Assembly (NCBI GenBank): GCA_033485155.1 | Contig: JAWQJJ010000008.1 | Location: 62,001 to 126,000 of the forward strand | DNA length: 64,000 nt | Reading direction: 5' to 3' | Source of the DNA: Methanomassiliicoccus sp. | Lineage (GTDB): Archaea > Thermoplasmatota > Thermoplasmata > Methanomassiliicoccales > Methanomassiliicoccaceae | Shown here: in pieces, positions 26,363-35,414 of the stretch | Layout: every line of letters begins with the position of its first letter | Numbering within the stretch: position 1 is the stretch's first letter | Made by a program: the position numbers and the translations under genes | Notes under the pieces: model-generated | What the model was told of the DNA's origin: nothing | Seen by the model: the letters and a program-made list of their open reading frames with translations, nothing else | Databases searched by the model: none

Positions 26363-28549
26363 TCACGAGCTGTTCTTCTCGATGAGGCTCAGGTAGTTAT
26401 TGATGGACTTGAGCGACTCCCTCAGCTCGTTTGACGTTACATATGCGAACCTCTGAAGGTCAGCGTTGAACTGTGCTAGGTCCCTGGTCTGTTTCTCCAG
26501 CCGGTTCTCAATCTCTTTCTGATGGGATATGTCCGTGAAGATTGCCACCGCTCCGATGATATTCCCATCCTTGCCGATGACCGGAGAGGCGCTGGTGAGG
26601 ACGGTAATCAGACCCCCGTCCCTCTGCCGAACCACCGATTGGTGATTGCTCACCGTCCTTCTTTCCCGGAGCGCAATGGCCAGGGGATGCTCCTCCGAGT
26701 TTAGGGGAGCGCAGCTGTCGGGGTCGAGAAATCCCCATCGGGAGTATCCTTCGATGGATGAGGGCATCTCCTCGTTCTGGAGAAGCATCCTCTTCAGCTC
26801 GTTGTTGCAGTTTACGATCCGGCCCCGGGGCCCCTCGGCGATGGCCACACCCGCGGGCATCTGATTGATGATCGCTTCCAGATTGGCCTTGGCCGCCTCC
26901 AACTTTCGCTCAAGCGCCTTCATCTCGGTGATGTCCTGGTCGATCTCCACCGCTCCGATGATCTCGCCATTGCAGTTGCGGATGGGGGCGGCCGAGTTGA
27001 TGATGGTGCCCTCTCGACCGTCGAAGCTACGGTAATCGATCACTTCCCCGATGGTGGTCTCCCCCCGCCTAACGGCCTTCGCCAGCGGCCAATCGTCCGT
27101 CGTCAGCCGCACCCCGGTCGTGGGCCATGTGGCGTTATAATCTCCATACTCTTCGATGTCTCGGGGCAGGGGGTTCTGCCCCCATATCCTGGATCCCATC
27201 CCGTTGATCTCCAGGATCCGGCCGTCCGCATCACTGATATATACTCCCACGGGGACCGAGTCCAATAGGGTCTTCACTCTGTACTGCTCCTCGCGGATGG
27301 CATGGATCAGCCTGGCGTTCTTCCGGTTAGTCACTCCCCACTCGGTGATATCGATGAGGTGGACGAGAACGTCAGGGTCCCTCCTGCCGCTGGGTACCGG
27401 TGAGAAGACGATCTGCCAGTCCCTGAAATTGCCTCGTTCGTCCGGCCTATGGATCGTTCCGACGGTCATCGCCCCACTGGAAGCCACAGTCCGTTCGAGC
27501 ACTTTTTCAAGGGGGGTGCCATTGAACTCGGGACGAAGGGAGGCGTACGGCATGGACAGGATATTCGCTCCCCGGAACGCCTCGGGTACCAGGGAATCGA
27601 ATTTTGGGGTTGAGCACTTCATCCTTCCTCTGACATCGATCAGGGCCGAGCACGTCTCTATGGCGCTCAGCTCTGTGCTCATGCATCCTGCCCCGCTTTC
27701 CGATCGGAGAACGTCCCGATCCTCGCTGAAGGCGATGGAGAGGATCGCCCCTATGTTCCGGAGGTGGCGCAGATTGGTGCTGGATAAGGGTTCAGGAAGG
27801 GCACGATAGGCTAGAACGAGTATGCCCCGCTCGTCCCCACCGGCGTGGATAGGTATCGCCACCACCGTGCGGACCTTCCACTCCTTGGCGAGAACGCTGT
27901 AGATCCCGCTCTCGTCCTCTTCGTTGAGAATGTGAACCTCGTTGATCGATTGTACCATTCTGGTGAGGCCTGGCCTCTCATCGAGGCGGAAGTAGTTCAT
28001 CAGCGAGAGCTCATGGCCCAAGGCGAACTTTGGGCTCCATAAGCCATCCCGTCGGGTGAGAACGGCCGAGACATCGGACCTGAAAGTATCGTTGATCAAT
28101 GCGAGGACCCTGGGAACAGCCTTGTCGGCCTCCGTCGGCGGCCTTAACTCGCTCACGATCTGGTCGATGCACCGATGAGCTCGTTCAGCGTCCATGCGCC
28201 CGGTGACTTCGTCAATGAAAACTATCGCCATGCCAGCCTGTCCATCCTTCTTATGGGGAACCGACCGGACCTCATAGATCCGGCCTGAGAGTGCGTCAGA
28301 GAGTTCGATCTGAGCAACGGTCTCTTCTCCTCCATCTATTGTCAATCGGGCGTTGGTCCTGATCGCCTCCACCAGCTCGGACGTTGCCAGTGTCTCCTTG
28401 AGCGGTCGGTCGATAAGAACATCTGCATCATGGCCCAGGAGATCGCGGAGGCGCGGGCTGGCATAGATAACCTTGTCGTCAGCGTCCACTACGATGCACC
28501 TGCTGGCAGCATGTGCCAGAATATCTTCTAGGAGACCACGGCCGATCAT
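26363..28549 (-). CDS. Multi-PAS/GAF sensor with truncated kinase stub
   Basis: 728 residues. Order: PAS (about 5-115), GAF-like (about 145-275), PAS (about 290-415), PAS (about 425-550), PAS (about 560-685), then the start of a histidine-kinase dimerisation helix. The family H-box would read SHDLxEPL; here it reads SNELRESL, so the phospho-acceptor His is Asn, and the protein stops 23 residues after this Asn without any ATPase domain. No membrane segment, so cytoplasmic. It could be a signal-binding partner of another kinase or a decaying gene; the first 690 residues look intact. Divergent from a ribbon-helix-helix regulator gene. Confidence 0.85.
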   Translation of the reverse strand: MIGRGLLEDILAHAASRCIVVDADDKVIYASPRLRDLLGHDADVLIDRPLKETLATSELVEAIRTNARLTIDGGEETVAQIELSDALSGRIYEVRSVPHKKDGQAGMAIVFIDEVTGRMDAERAHRCIDQIVSELRPPTEADKAVPRVLALINDTFRSDVSAVLTRRDGLWSPKFALGHELSLMNYFRLDERPGLTRMVQSINEVHILNEEDESGIYSVLAKEWKVRTVVAIPIHAGGDERGILVLAYRALPEPLSSTNLRHLRNIGAILSIAFSEDRDVLRSESGAGCMSTELSAIETCSALIDVRGRMKCSTPKFDSLVPEAFRGANILSMPYASLRPEFNGTPLEKVLERTVASSGAMTVGTIHRPDERGNFRDWQIVFSPVPSGRRDPDVLVHLIDITEWGVTNRKNARLIHAIREEQYRVKTLLDSVPVGVYISDADGRILEINGMGSRIWGQNPLPRDIEEYGDYNATWPTTGVRLTTDDWPLAKAVRRGETTIGEVIDYRSFDGREGTIINSAAPIRNCNGEIIGAVEIDQDITEMKALERKLEAAKANLEAIINQMPAGVAIAEGPRGRIVNCNNELKRMLLQNEEMPSSIEGYSRWGFLDPDSCAPLNSEEHPLAIALRERRTVSNHQSVVRQRDGGLITVLTSASPVIGKDGNIIGAVAIFTDISHQKEIENRLEKQTRDLAQFNADLQRFAYVTSNELRESLKSINNYLSLIEKNSS

Positions 28550-28762
28550 TTCTAACGCCCGGAGGAACGCGCTTCTCCGTTATTAATGCGATAGATATTT
28601 GCATCGTTGTGCATGTATTTGTAATAGAATGATTACAAAGGTCGACAGGGGATCCTCCAATGTCCCAAGAGCAAGACAATCTCGCAAATAATAGGCGGGC
28701 CGTTACCTTGACATATCTCATTTCGGAGATTTTTTGTATACATACGTAATTACTTTAACCCG

Positions 28763-29017
28763 ATGGGCATTTCCCGGTTCATGGACAGCGATGAGAGCGA
28801 CGACTCTTCGATTACCATCTCCTATCGTGTGGCCAAGGGGATAGCGGACCAGATGGACGACTACGTCAAGAGGAAGAAGTTGTTCCGTAACCGTTCTGAG
28901 TTCAGCTCGATGGCCGTCAGATATTTCCTTGAACATCTGCACGAGACCGATGAGAAGCGCATCTACACCCAGCGGATGGATGTTCAGCAGCTCTTAGAGC
29001 AAGGGAAGAAAGGGTGA
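28763..29017 (+). CDS. Ribbon-helix-helix regulator
   Basis: 84 residues. The core SITISYRVAKGIADQMDDYVKRKKLFRNRSEFSSMAVRYFL (about 16-56, shown here only in outline as strand, helix, turn with RNRSEF, helix) matches CopG/NikR-type N-terminal DNA-binding domains. No C-terminal metal domain. Divergent from the PAS sensor gene and convergent on ramA, so it might control either; unknown. ATG 28763 or 28781. Confidence 0.78.
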   Translation: MGISRFMDSDESDDSSITISYRVAKGIADQMDDYVKRKKLFRNRSEFSSMAVRYFLEHLHETDEKRIYTQRMDVQQLLEQGKKG

Positions 29018-29035
29018 GCCTGGAGGGCGGGGACC

Positions 29036-30670
29036 CTAACCCAAGGGCTTGGCCCTGCTGAGACGAAGAGTCTTGGTCCGGCAGACCGCCTCGCATCTCC
29101 TGCAGGCGGTCCCCGCACAAAGCTCTGATCGAATGAATGCACTTCCTACGCCCATATCATTATTCTCGATGCGAATGGCACCCTCTCGACACGCCTTCTC
29201 GCACTGCTTGCAGCTCAAACAATCATCGAGAGCGATCACCAGCTCGGTCCCAATGTCGCTCACTATGGTCACGCCCATCGGCCCCAGGTCCGGAATATCC
29301 CGTTCCATTCTCCTGGACACGTTTGCCTCCACCGGCTCCAGCGGTATGGGGGGAAGCTTATAGATCGCCAACATGTCATTGTAGGCGCTCATCGGCATCC
29401 CATAAGCCCACAGTGACAGCTCGATCGAGTAGATATTCTTGAACATCTCGGAGGTGGCGAACATGCAATGGGTAGCGCGCAGGTGGGTGGAGAACGATCT
29501 TAGCTCGTCCAATCTGGTCGGTTCCATGACCAGTTCCCTAGCCATCAGGAGGGATGTGTTGCCAACCTGGACGATGCGCTCCGCCCCCGGAGGGACCAGG
29601 CCGATGCGCTGGGCTTTACGGGCATCCACATATAGTCCGGTCGCCCCGGACATGAAGGCGGTGGAGACCTGGTCGGTCCATATTCCCGCCTTATTCATCA
29701 GCGTCAGGTAACCCGCCCGTATCGCTCCGATGGCCTTGCCCGCCTCGGATACATCGCTCTCTGATATCGTCACCCCATCCTGAAGATACAGGTTACGGGT
29801 CGGGGTCCCGATCTTCGATGAGGATACCAACCCTGTCCCAATACCGCTGGCCAGGGCTGCTATTACTCCAGTGCCGGTGATGCCCCTGGATCGTCCATGC
29901 ATAATGCCCTGGGACCTCACCGAACCGTTCAAGGGATCGACCTCGTCACCCTCCTGTGCAGCAAGATCGGAGTCCAGCACGAGATTGACCCATCCGTCGC
30001 CGGCGATCATGACGTCGGAAATGGCACCAGGGGCGGCTAACATCCCCATAGCGATCTCTTGGCCTTCCAATGCCGGTCCGGCCGCAGCAGATCCGGTGAA
30101 CACCTGTCCGTCGGCGACCAGGGCCATCTCCGCATTGGTGCCGTAATCGATAACCATGCACGGACGCTCCTCGTCCATGGCCCCGGTCAGCAGGAGCATG
30201 GCCAGGGCGTCCGCTCCTATCTCGTGTCCGACGGCGGGAGGGATAATGACCTCGGCAGAAGGATTCGATTTAAGTCCGAGAGCACGGGCCTGAAGGATAT
30301 CCCCGTCACGCCTGGGAGGGACCACGCCGAGTCTTTCCAGCTTCCTTCGACCCGCGAAGGCCAGGTCCCGGATCTCGATGTTCTGGAACAGGGACAGCTG
30401 GAACGGGTTCCCGCACACCGCCACTCTGGAGATCCTTGAGGGGTCCACTCCCAGGTGGTCGATGAGGCGATCGACGGCCTCCATGATGATGGAATTGGCC
30501 TCGTTCTCACCGATCTCAATCGCGAAGTTGACATGGTCTATTACATTGGACCCGGGAAGGGGATGACGGACGGTGATCGCTGTGGAGACAGTCTTGCCGT
30601 CGCTGAGGTCCACGGCCTGGCCCCGGAACCCGCTCGTGCCCAGGTCCAGGGCGATGCCGACCTCGTTCAT
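29036..30670 (-). CDS. ramA: Corrinoid activation protein RamA
   Basis: ATP-dependent reductive activator that returns inactive Co(II) corrinoid proteins of methylamine methyltransferases to Co(I). 544 residues, the usual size: an ASKHA-type body beginning ALDLGTSGFRGQ, and a C-terminal ferredoxin-like part with CLSCKQCEKAC and CAGTACRRCEAVC for two [4Fe-4S] clusters. It overlaps pylD by four bases, so activation and Pyl synthesis are co-expressed. Ends in TAG; reading through would add about 13 residues. Confidence 0.93.
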   Translation of the reverse strand: MNEVGIALDLGTSGFRGQAVDLSDGKTVSTAITVRHPLPGSNVIDHVNFAIEIGENEANSIIMEAVDRLIDHLGVDPSRISRVAVCGNPFQLSLFQNIEIRDLAFAGRRKLERLGVVPPRRDGDILQARALGLKSNPSAEVIIPPAVGHEIGADALAMLLLTGAMDEERPCMVIDYGTNAEMALVADGQVFTGSAAAGPALEGQEIAMGMLAAPGAISDVMIAGDGWVNLVLDSDLAAQEGDEVDPLNGSVRSQGIMHGRSRGITGTGVIAALASGIGTGLVSSSKIGTPTRNLYLQDGVTISESDVSEAGKAIGAIRAGYLTLMNKAGIWTDQVSTAFMSGATGLYVDARKAQRIGLVPPGAERIVQVGNTSLLMARELVMEPTRLDELRSFSTHLRATHCMFATSEMFKNIYSIELSLWAYGMPMSAYNDMLAIYKLPPIPLEPVEANVSRRMERDIPDLGPMGVTIVSDIGTELVIALDDCLSCKQCEKACREGAIRIENNDMGVGSAFIRSELCAGTACRRCEAVCRTKTLRLSRAKPLG

Positions 30671-31518
30671 TCAAGGACCTCGGCCGGGGCTTGTTGAGGG
30701 CCGCCGATGGCATGATAGGACATCCCTGCGCTCCACGCAGCCATGACCGCCACGCCTATCTGCAGGGGATCGTGGATGATGGCCATGGCTCTTCGCTCCC
30801 CCTCCTCGTCGAAGGCATAGGGTACGCCGGGCGAGGATATGACCGCATCCTCGCAGATCCATCCACCGGGCACGGGGGCCGGGGATGCGTTGAGGATAGC
30901 CTTGGCCTGGGAGATGCCATGCCGAGCATCGAGGACTAGGGCCACCCCGAATCTTCTGCTGGCCTCCACAGCCCTGTCCCGGTCCTGCTCCAGAAGGGAC
31001 ACCTTGGCCCCCCGGGCCTGGAGATGCGGGATGGCATAGGACCCCACCCTCCCGGCGCCAATGACCAGCACGTCCCTGCCAGTGAGCCCGCCCAGGGCAG
31101 CCTCCAAAGCGGCACAGTAGCCCAGGGCGGTGGATCGGGTGTTATCCGCAAATCGTCCAGCACGCAGGTTCAGGGCGATGAACTCATCATCATCAGCTAG
31201 GAACACGATGTCCGCTCCCCCGGCCATCGCTTCCGCGATTCCGGCCACATCCCCCTTGGCGGTCACGAAGCCGTCCATGCCCATATGGCGAACGATGGAG
31301 CACACCGAGCGGCTGAACTCCGGGATTATGCCCTGGCCACTATCGACGGGGACCGCAGCGACCCGGAACTGGCCAAGGTCTAGGCCGTCCTGGGCATGGC
31401 CGACCGCACTGAGGGCCAGCCCCTTCAGGGTGAGCCCCGTCTTTCTCCGCAGATCGGCATCCCGCTCGCTGAGGGAGCGGAAAAGGTCATGGATGTCATT
31501 CGTGGTTAGCCTGGTCAT
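30667..31518 (-). CDS. pylD: Pyrrolysine synthase PylD (3-methylornithyl-lysine dehydrogenase)
   Basis: Last step of pyrrolysine synthesis: NAD-dependent oxidation and ring closure of 3-methylornithyl-N6-lysine. 283 residues; Rossmann motif GAGRVGSYA at about 150. Start ATG at 31518 overlaps the end of pylC by four bases, and its own end overlaps ramA by four bases. The cassette order pylS-pylB-pylC-pylD matches known methanogen clusters. Confidence 0.94.
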   Translation of the reverse strand: MTRLTTNDIHDLFRSLSERDADLRRKTGLTLKGLALSAVGHAQDGLDLGQFRVAAVPVDSGQGIIPEFSRSVCSIVRHMGMDGFVTAKGDVAGIAEAMAGGADIVFLADDDEFIALNLRAGRFADNTRSTALGYCAALEAALGGLTGRDVLVIGAGRVGSYAIPHLQARGAKVSLLEQDRDRAVEASRRFGVALVLDARHGISQAKAILNASPAPVPGGWICEDAVISSPGVPYAFDEEGERRAMAIIHDPLQIGVAVMAAWSAGMSYHAIGGPQQAPAEVLE

Positions 31519-32687
31519 TCATATCCCTCTGGTTGGGGGTCTGTGTATTGAGAGATGCCCTCGTTGTTGATGATGTCCTGGATGACCTTCGCGCGCTTCT
31601 CACGGGCGGCTCTGGCATCATCAGCCGAGGTGATGATGGTGGCCCTCCAGCTCTTCTTCCCCGGCTCGTAGTCGGTGATCATCTCGTCTGATCCGAACAG
31701 GCCCGGAACGATCCGCGGCCTGCTGACCTCGGCAAACCTGCCTTCCCCGCAGGATCTCATGATGCCGTCATCGACCGAGATGTGCTCGTAGAACGCGGCC
31801 TTCGCCCCGTCTCTCGAGGGTTTTTCCAACGCCTCTCCGAGGCTCATCTTCACGAGCATGTCCACCATATTGATGCCATGGGAGTGGAAGACTGCCGTAG
31901 GAGTCTGGCTAGGTATCCGTGCATCGATCTCCAGAACCCTTGGTACACCATTGACGACGATCGCCTCGACATCCATTATGCCCCGCAGTCCCAGCGCCTG
32001 GGCCATGGTCCGCGAAGCGTCGATCAGCACCGGTTCCGCACCGCCGTCCCTGGCCTCCCAAGGGGAGCCCACCATCTTGCAGTCGTAGGCGTCATCGAGG
32101 AAGACCTCCGTTGTGACCAGGGGAATGAAGTTAGTACCATCGCCGATGACTTCGATAGACACTGATGGCCCGTCCAGGAACTCTTCGATCACCACTTCGT
32201 CGCCACGCCCCTCGATCTTCTCCACCCCGGAGACCATCGTCCGATGGTCTGTGGCCCGGGTCACACCATCGCTCCCCGATCCTCCACTTGGTTTGACCAC
32301 GACCGGGTACCCGCATTCCGGCCAGGTCCTGGGCTGAGGGATGCCCAGCCTCTTCATGAACTGGTTGGACCTAATCTTTGATGATGAAAGCAGATAGGCA
32401 TCGATATCAAAGATCAGCGGTACGTCCGTACAAGAGAGCATGTTGGTGAGGCCCACCAGGGTATCGAGGTTCTCATTGGCCGGAAGGACCGCGTCACAAT
32501 CCGTGAGCAGATCGATCGTGCGTTTCCTCTCCATTGTCGTATCGATGACCACGCCCTCGTCCGCCAGGGCCAAGGCTGGAGCTTTCGGGTCCCTGTCCAG
32601 TACCACCACCTTCATCCCAGCCTTCTTGGCCAGGTACGCGGCTTCCATGCCCTGGAGCTTACCACCGACTACGCCAAGGGTGGTCAC
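31515..32687 (-). CDS. pylC: 3-methylornithine-lysine ligase PylC
   Basis: ATP-grasp ligase joining 3-methyl-D-ornithine to lysine. The start is best placed at the GTG at 32687: the protein then begins (M)TTLGVVGGKLQGMEAAYL, as PylC proteins do. GAGGTG lies six bases upstream, and the overlap with pylB is four bases. An ATG at 32702 would add five residues. About 390 residues, with the ATP-grasp segment VVKPSGGSGSDGV. Belongs to the pyl operon. Confidence 0.94.
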   Translation of the reverse strand: MTTLGVVGGKLQGMEAAYLAKKAGMKVVVLDRDPKAPALALADEGVVIDTTMERKRTIDLLTDCDAVLPANENLDTLVGLTNMLSCTDVPLIFDIDAYLLSSSKIRSNQFMKRLGIPQPRTWPECGYPVVVKPSGGSGSDGVTRATDHRTMVSGVEKIEGRGDEVVIEEFLDGPSVSIEVIGDGTNFIPLVTTEVFLDDAYDCKMVGSPWEARDGGAEPVLIDASRTMAQALGLRGIMDVEAIVVNGVPRVLEIDARIPSQTPTAVFHSHGINMVDMLVKMSLGEALEKPSRDGAKAAFYEHISVDDGIMRSCGEGRFAEVSRPRIVPGLFGSDEMITDYEPGKKSWRATIITSADDARAAREKRAKVIQDIINNEGISQYTDPQPEGYE

Positions 32688-33775
32688 GTCGGCACCTCGC
32701 ATCTCAATGTACGCTTCCACCCTTCGATCAGTTCCTCATACTGTGAGGTCGAACCGACCTTGATGTCAAGGTCCTCGAGCATCCCCTCGATGCTCTGAGC
32801 CGATCGTCCGCCGGTATTTATGTCCAGGTCATGCTGAGCGACACCGGCCAGCCCCTCAGACGGAGGGATGATCGAGGTGATCACGTTGGCTCCGGCGTCC
32901 AGACGGGGCTGGAGCCCCCTGATCCCCTCGATGTCCAGGGAGGCGGGGATGAGCTTGTCCTGATGGACCAGCCTCATGACTGCTAGGGTGACCAGCTCCT
33001 CCGTGTACGAGGATGAGGGAATCGACCACATCGGAGTATTAGCTTGAGGGACGAAGGTCATGGCCCGGACCTGGCGCACTCCCTGATTGCCCATTATCTG
33101 GATGGAGTCGGCTCGATCGCGCAGGGACTCCCCAACTCCGATCATTATGCCCTCTTCGGCGAGCATCCCCGCATCCTGCGCCCACAGTTTCTGATTATAT
33201 CTGAAGGAATAGTCCTGGTCCGGCCTCAGCTTGACGAACAGATCGCGATTGTGTGTCTCCTGATAACAAGCGAACCAATCCACACCCGCCTCTCTGAGGG
33301 GTTCGAACATGCTCTTGGGCATCACGCCGGGGGAGGCCATGAGTGGAACATCGACCGCCTCGTTCACTGCTCCAATAATATCAAGAAGGGCGTGCCTCCG
33401 ACCTTCCGAGCGATACAGAGGGTCTTCGCCCATGGTCAGGTCGATCAGATGCACCCCAGCATCTTCCAGCGATGTCGCCAGCGCGATAATTTCGTCCTTC
33501 GTCTTGCGGTACCTGACGCTCTCTTGGTTCGAGCTTCGGTAGAAGCAGAACGAGCAATCGTTGTGGCAGTAGGTCGAGAAGTAGACGAATCCATACAGGA
33601 ACACCTGGTCCCCGAAGCTCCTCCGACGGATGGCCTTGGCCACCCGGAACAGCTCCTTGAGGTCGTCGCCCTCCCCGACCGACAACAGTCCCTGGATGTC
33701 CATGTTGGAGAGCGGTTCTCGGTCCCATGCCCTCTTCAGAATATCGTCCAGATCATTATCCTTCAAACATCTCAC
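32684..33775 (-). CDS. pylB: Methylornithine synthase PylB (radical SAM)
   Basis: Radical SAM mutase rearranging lysine to 3-methylornithine. 363 residues; cluster motif CHNDCSFCF at about residues 68-76. The GTG start at 33775 lies two codons after the TAG stop of pylS in the same frame, so suppression of that amber codon would give a PylS-PylB fusion. No strong Shine-Dalgarno sequence is seen before the GTG. Overlaps pylC by four bases. Confidence 0.94.
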   Translation of the reverse strand: MRCLKDNDLDDILKRAWDREPLSNMDIQGLLSVGEGDDLKELFRVAKAIRRRSFGDQVFLYGFVYFSTYCHNDCSFCFYRSSNQESVRYRKTKDEIIALATSLEDAGVHLIDLTMGEDPLYRSEGRRHALLDIIGAVNEAVDVPLMASPGVMPKSMFEPLREAGVDWFACYQETHNRDLFVKLRPDQDYSFRYNQKLWAQDAGMLAEEGIMIGVGESLRDRADSIQIMGNQGVRQVRAMTFVPQANTPMWSIPSSSYTEELVTLAVMRLVHQDKLIPASLDIEGIRGLQPRLDAGANVITSIIPPSEGLAGVAQHDLDINTGGRSAQSIEGMLEDLDIKVGSTSQYEELIEGWKRTLRCEVPT

Positions 33776-33778
33776 CTG

Positions 33779-34612
33779 CTAGACATCGATGCGTGCGCCG
33801 TTAAGGTAGATCAGGCTCCGGCCCACCTTCTTGATGTTCCTCTCTCCCCTCTGGAGCATGGCGATGCGCTCGAGGCCGAAACCGATACCCGCCCAGGGAT
33901 CGGTGATGCCGTGGGCCTCGTCCATCGGCAGGGGACCGACAGCGCCTGAGGCCAGCTCGACCCCGTTGACCTCGACGTCCAAAGTCTTCCCGTACACCTC
34001 CGATTCGGTGACCACCAGCTCGTAGTCCAAGTGGACGGCACCCATGACTGCCTCAGCATGCTCCCTTAGGCGGTCCATGGCATCGCCATCAGGCCCCAGC
34101 TCTACCAAGTTGAGCATGGTGAACTCCTCGAGGTGGTTGGACCCCCGCGATTCCTTGCGAAAGCACGGTCCGATTTCGAAGAGCCTCATCGGCAGGGGGA
34201 TGCTGCGCTTTAGATGCCTCATCAGGAAGTAGAGGTTAGGCGCCAGCATCGGCCTCAGGCATTTTTTCGAACCTACCCAGAACACTTGATCGAGGAGAGG
34301 ATGCCCATCGGCTATGCCCATCTTGGTCAGCGAAACCCCAGATATGATCATGGGAGTTTTGACCTCGACGAAACCGCGTTGGTTCAGGACCTTGGCCAGT
34401 TCATCCTCTAGGGACGCAACGGGGTTCCGTGCGGGTGTCTCGGCGATCGCCCGAATGGCGGTCCGGTTCTCGCTCTGGAGGGCAGCGACACGATCCTGGA
34501 AGGAATGGTCTCTCTCCTCCGCCGATACGAAGTGGGCAAGATCGTCCGGCTCGCCCCCCATCTCCCGTATGCGTTGGAACTGTGATGCTGTGTACTCCAT
34601 CATATCGACCAT
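33779..34612 (-). CDS. pylS: Pyrrolysyl-tRNA synthetase (catalytic domain only)
   Basis: Class II synthetase charging tRNA-Pyl with pyrrolysine. 277 residues, equal to the catalytic domain alone; the N-terminal tRNA-binding domain of Methanosarcina PylS is absent, as is typical of Methanomassiliicoccales. Motif 2 region RLFEIGPCFRKES, motif 3 GAGFGLER-like as GIGFGLERIA, and LRPMLAPNLYF forming the amino-acid pocket. tRNA-Pyl lies 15 bases upstream on the same strand. Ends in TAG, followed by CAG and the pylB start in frame. Starts at codons 4 or 5 (ATG) are also possible. Confidence 0.95.
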   Translation of the reverse strand: MVDMMEYTASQFQRIREMGGEPDDLAHFVSAEERDHSFQDRVAALQSENRTAIRAIAETPARNPVASLEDELAKVLNQRGFVEVKTPMIISGVSLTKMGIADGHPLLDQVFWVGSKKCLRPMLAPNLYFLMRHLKRSIPLPMRLFEIGPCFRKESRGSNHLEEFTMLNLVELGPDGDAMDRLREHAEAVMGAVHLDYELVVTESEVYGKTLDVEVNGVELASGAVGPLPMDEAHGITDPWAGIGFGLERIAMLQRGERNIKKVGRSLIYLNGARIDV

Positions 34613-34627
34613 CGGCTAGGGTTTGAG

Positions 34628-34699
34628 TGGCGAAGTGCCCGGGAGTCGAACCCGGCTGCCGTGGCTGTAGAGGCCTGGTGGTCACCGAACCAACACTCC
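34628..34699 (-). tRNA. pylT: tRNA-Pyl (anticodon CUA)
   Basis: 72 bases including an encoded CCA. Acceptor GGAGTGT pairs with GCACTTC with two GU wobbles; discriminator G. D stem TGGT/ACCA with a six-base loop and no base between acceptor and D stem. Anticodon loop CTCTACA gives CUA. The anticodon stem is split: GGC/GCC next to the loop, then an A opposite AC internal loop, then CC/GG. Three-base variable loop CAG. T stem CCGGG/CCCGG with a seven-base loop. The split stem is a known trait of Methanomassiliicoccales tRNA-Pyl. It begins the pyl operon. Confidence 0.95.
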
Positions 34700-34950
34700 T
34701 TACGCCCTTGCCATCGGAGGATTGTTCAGCTCAGCTATAATTCTTTGCTTTTTGTATTCATATGTAATAAAACTAAAGCATTTAATAGACAAATTAGTGA
34801 CCAGTGTTATTTTATGCAATATTTTCCTCTCCCCAATATTGCGCCCTCATGTGCGCATCACACCAAAGCTGATTCGTTCCAGGCATTCCGGGCAGTCGAT
34901 CGTTTTAAAAAAAGGTGGTTGGAAAGGGGTTTATTGCCTGTAGCGTAGGG

Positions 34951-35097
34951 TCAGAACTTGGACGCGAACGTCCGGGCCTGCCAAAGGGCAAGGGCGGCGA
35001 CTATCAGGATGACGACGATGTACGCTATGTCCGAGGCCGGTATTATGCCGCTCGCAAAGTATTGGTTGTATGCCGCCTGGGCTACTTCGGATTGCAT
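34951..35097 (-). CDS. Small single-span membrane protein (48 aa) in transporter operon
   Basis: ATG at 35097 with a strong Shine-Dalgarno GGAGGG five bases upstream, and a TGA stop. The 48-residue product has a polar N-terminus (MQSEVAQAAYNQYFASG) and one clear membrane helix (IAYIVVILIVAALALW) followed by a short basic tail ending KF. It starts 14 bases after the winged-helix gene, which overlaps the transporter gene, so all three form one operon. It may be a transporter subunit or regulator; the family is not recognised. Short enough to be missed by standard gene calling. Confidence 0.78.
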   Translation of the reverse strand: MQSEVAQAAYNQYFASGIIPASDIAYIVVILIVAALALWQARTFASKF

Positions 35098-35111
35098 TTT
35101 TTCCCTCCTTA

Positions 35112-35414
35112 TCATATTCCTGCGAAGCAGGACTCCTTCGCCCTCAGTATTCCGAAATCCGTAATCACGTACTTGTGGAGCAAAGCGCCCTTTTTATAGG
35201 TGCCATCATCCTGCTTGACGTCGACCTCCTTCAGCATACCTCCAGCAGCCAGCTCGATGATGTCGAAGTTGATCGAATCCCGTGCGTAGGCGCTCTTCGC
35301 CTCATATTCGGACTGGATGGTCTTGACGATGTCGCTGTTCCAATGGGTCTTGCCGTCCGAGCATATCTCAAGGATGCGGAACTTGATCGGTCGGTTGCGA
35401 GCCGTATCACTCAC
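35112..35414 (-). CDS. Winged-helix-like small protein
   Basis: 100 residues, GTG start at 35414 overlapping the transporter stop by eight bases. The sequence (RPIKFRILEICSDGKTHW, then ELAAGGMLKEVDV and a YVITDFGI end) fits a PadR/MarR-like winged helix found in archaeal transcription regulators. It may control the methylamine transporter or methyltransferase genes; inference from place only. Confidence 0.7.
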   Translation of the reverse strand: MSDTARNRPIKFRILEICSDGKTHWNSDIVKTIQSEYEAKSAYARDSINFDIIELAAGGMLKEVDVKQDDGTYKKGALLHKYVITDFGILRAKESCFAGI

